DNA from: Paenibacillus sp. J45TS6
GTDB taxonomy: Bacteria > Bacillota > Bacilli > Paenibacillales > Paenibacillaceae
Direction of reading: 5' to 3'
Length of the DNA: 64,000 bases
Assembly (NCBI RefSeq): GCF_018403285.1
Contig: NZ_BOSJ01000008.1
Location: forward strand, 62,001-126,000
The first letter of the stretch is position 1, and every line of letters begins with the position of its first letter. Below, one piece after another: positions 62,498-64,000 of this stretch. The notes beneath the pieces are model-generated. The model did not search any database and had not been told where the DNA came from. It saw nothing but the letters and a program-made list of their open reading frames with translations. The translations under genes and the position numbers were made by a program.

Positions 62498-62508
62498 ATA
62501 TGTGAGGT

Positions 62509-62540
62509 GAAAAAAGCAGCCTTTATCTGACTGCTCTTTA
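62509..62540 (-). terminator. Short terminator between copZ and copA
   Basis: On the minus strand AGCAG...CTGCT, then six T, just before the copA operator. Short stem, moderate support. Confidence 0.5.
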
Positions 62541-62619
62541 TATGATAATACAAATAGAGCAGAAACGTTCAACATTAGATGCCTGAGCGTTTCTTTACTA
62601 TGTTCAATTTCAAAGTCAA

Positions 62620-62820
62620 TTAAACTACGTCATACCCTTGATCTTCAATCGCTTGTTTCATTTGATCGACTGTCACTTTTTGCTCGTCATATTCGATACT
62701 TACCTTACCTGCATCAAGATCCACATTTCCTTTCGCGCCAACAGTTTCAAGAGCACCTTCTACTGCTTTTACACAGTGACCACAAGACATTCCTTTTACA
62801 TTCAATGTTACGTTACTCAT
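62620..62820 (-). CDS. copZ: Copper chaperone CopZ
   Basis: A 66-residue heavy-metal-binding protein with the GMSCGHCVKAVEGALE motif (C13-GH-C16). It carries Cu(I) to CopA. AAGGAGG lies before the ATG. It lies 72 bases downstream of csoR in the same orientation, with no operator of its own, so it is probably co-transcribed with csoR. Confidence 0.95.
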   Translation of the reverse strand: MSNVTLNVKGMSCGHCVKAVEGALETVGAKGNVDLDAGKVSIEYDEQKVTVDQMKQAIEDQGYDVV

Positions 62821-62892
62821 TATGTTTTCCTCCTTAAGGTTGGTTTATAGAGCTCTACATTAGACTGACTAATCATAAAAAAATCACAATAC

Positions 62893-63303
62893 TTACTTCA
62901 TTAACTTCTTAACCGTAACCAGCAGTTCATCAATCACTTCAGAGTCTCCAGCCTGGATACGTTCAATAACACAGCTCTTCATATGACCTTCGAGCAACAG
63001 CTTCCCAACGCTATTCAGCGCAGATTGTACCGCTGCAATCTGTGTAAGTACATCGTCGCAATACGTATCGCGTTCGATCATACCCTTAATTCCTCGAACC
63101 TGCCCTTCAATTCGGTTGAGCCGTGACGTGAGAATGTTCTTCATCTCATCCGAGTGATGACTATGTCTTGGTCCGTCGTTGCCTTGAGGCGAATGAGCAT
63201 CATGACATGCGCTGACTGCAAGAGCCCCTTGTGGCGAACAACAATCCACCGTCTTATTTGTTAATGCTTCATTGGGAGTATGGTCTACCTTGGACTCTTC
63301 CAT
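62893..63303 (-). CDS. csoR: Copper-sensing repressor CsoR with an extended Cys/His-rich N-terminus
   Basis: A 136-residue CsoR/RcnR family repressor. The core begins near residue 54 (MKNILTSRLNRIEGQVRGIKGM) and has the C82-H107-C111 copper site (DTYCDDV, EGHMKSCVIERI). About 50 residues precede it, longer than most CsoR proteins, with C21, C22, C33, H34, H37 and H47-H50. The ATG at 63303 is eight bases after AAGGAGG; an earlier ATG is only two bases from it. A CsoR box lies in its promoter, so it is autoregulated. Confidence 0.93.
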   Translation of the reverse strand: MEESKVDHTPNEALTNKTVDCCSPQGALAVSACHDAHSPQGNDGPRHSHHSDEMKNILTSRLNRIEGQVRGIKGMIERDTYCDDVLTQIAAVQSALNSVGKLLLEGHMKSCVIERIQAGDSEVIDELLVTVKKLMK

Positions 63304-63333
63304 TCCCATGACCTCCTTCGTCTCTATAAAGCT

Positions 63334-63363
63334 ATAGTAATATACCCCCATAGGGTATGTCAA
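63334..63363 (-). promoter_or_regulatory. csoR promoter with CsoR operator in the spacer
   Basis: Minus strand TTGACA (63358-63363) and TACTAT (63334-63339), 18 bases apart. The inverted repeat ATACCCCCATAGGGTAT (63342-63358) fills the spacer and overlaps the -35, so bound CsoR would block RNA polymerase. Confidence 0.8.
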
Positions 63364-63490
63364 TGATGAATAAGAGATTATTTGAAATACATTATTATTT
63401 ACATATAATAGAAGTTATTCTATATTTATAGAAAATCACGAGTTCCACATGCTGCTTAACTATATTAAAAATCTAATGCGAGGTACTTAT

Positions 63491-64000
63491 ATGATCATTC
63501 ATACGTTCATGCATATCCTTATAGGGGCTTATCTTTATACTCTCTTCTTTAGACCAACAAACAACAGAGAAAAAATAATGATTATCCTGTCTGGAGGCAT
63601 CATTGGAATCTCCCCCTGATATAACCAAATTCTTTGGCGATCTATGGTTGCACAGTATCCTAACCATACCTTTCATAGGATTGTTATTTGCTTTGCTCTT
63701 ATACTCTTTGTTAAGAATTAATCTGCTAAAAGGGTTATGGATCAGTATGGTAACCGTTTTTCTGAGTCACCATCTTATTGATTATCTAGGAAACGGGATT
63801 AACTTGCTGTATCCGATTAGTGGCGATGAAGTGGAGCTAGATGTGATTCCTAAGAGTATGGAAGCTATTATAATATTCGTATTATTACTTGGTTTCATTC
63901 TTTATTTATCGAAATTATCATTTAAATACTATATTATGCCTCTCATTGTCATCATCCTTCTGCTGATAGTCCAAATCACCTCATCTTTGACGATTCAGCA
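63491..64000 (+). pseudogene. YdjM/DUF457-like membrane metal-dependent hydrolase, frameshifted, truncated by the window edge
   Basis: From ATG 63491 (GAGG seven bases upstream) the frame reads MIIHTFMHILIGAYLYTLFF... to GGIIGISP and then stops with TGA. Moving one base back at a C5 run (63612-63616) continues the protein: PDITKFFGDLWLHSILTIP ... SHHLIDYLGNGINLLYPI, the His/Asp pattern of YdjM-type membrane hydrolases, to the window edge. A one-base C insertion in the run explains the break. It may be a real mutation, slip-phase variation or a sequencing error. Confidence 0.65.

Noticed and set aside
63473-63676. Minus-strand 67-codon frame near the right edge
   Set aside because: Antisense to the frameshifted YdjM-like gene and without start signals.

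Overview
The window looks like a chromosomal segment of a spore-forming member of the Bacillales, most likely Paenibacillus or a close relative. The evidence is Bacillus-type gene families (CcdC, GsiB with KGG repeats, BdhA, NfrA, CsoR/CopZ/CopA, a serS T-box, a TPP riboswitch ahead of a ThiXYZ-type transporter), strong GGAGG ribosome binding sites, frequent GTG/TTG starts and moderate GC. The species is inferred, not proven. No rRNA, tRNA, CRISPR array or intact insertion sequence was seen.

Layout, left half. 1-5.2 kb: an edge-truncated membrane protein, ccdC, a membrane-anchored thioredoxin-like protein, map, a MerR-like coiled-coil protein coupled to a 49-codon small ORF, and an L-2-hydroxyacid (lactate-type) dehydrogenase. 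5.2-9.8 kb: a LanFEG-type peptide-resistance ABC transporter downstream of its own two-component system. 9.9-15 kb: a possible orphan small RNA, a GH13 neopullulanase-type enzyme with a MalR-like operator, and an ArsR regulator with a four-domain CoA-disulfide reductase/rhodanese/TusA/DsrE2 protein. 15-21 kb: a GT2 glycosyltransferase with a second two-component system, then a LacI regulator divergent from bdhA. 21.2-24.8 kb: an accessory patch with a tyrosine recombinase inserted behind a nonsense-interrupted lipase that resembles type VII secreted lipases of reversed domain order, plus a divergent lipoprotein and about 750 bp of apparently decayed DNA. 24.8-33.4 kb: an LLM oxidoreductase, sdaAB-sdaAA, an MFS transporter, gsiB and pstSCAB.

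Layout, right half. 33.6-42.5 kb: a LysR regulator, a GGGP-repeat protein, and a maltodextrin uptake operon (binding protein, two permeases, lipoprotein amylase) divergent from a MalR-like LacI regulator. 42.6-44.6 kb: two tiny overlapping genes that look like the two halves of a split sigma factor, divergent from an unrecognised protein. 44.7-50 kb: a secreted cyclic-nucleotide phosphodiesterase/nucleotidase with a LysM domain, a PNPOx-like protein, and serS. 50-54 kb: a TPP-riboswitch-controlled HMP/thiamine transporter with a thiamine-binding protein and a TatD-like hydrolase. 54-60 kb: nfrA, a lipoprotein, an ECF sigma/anti-sigma pair, a YeiH-type exporter with its LysR regulator, and a UDG-fold protein. 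60-64 kb: copA, copZ and csoR with two matching copper operators, then a frameshifted YdjM/DUF457-like membrane hydrolase running off the edge.

How the parts work together: starch-oligosaccharide use is spread over two loci (10.2 kb and 35.5-42.5 kb) that share a 13-bp operator core. Both two-component systems have 11-bp-spaced direct repeats ahead of their probable target genes. The most unusual items are the interrupted type VII-like lipase locus with its putative immunity lipoprotein, the split sigma factor pair behind a LexA-like palindrome, and the possible small RNA at 9.9 kb.
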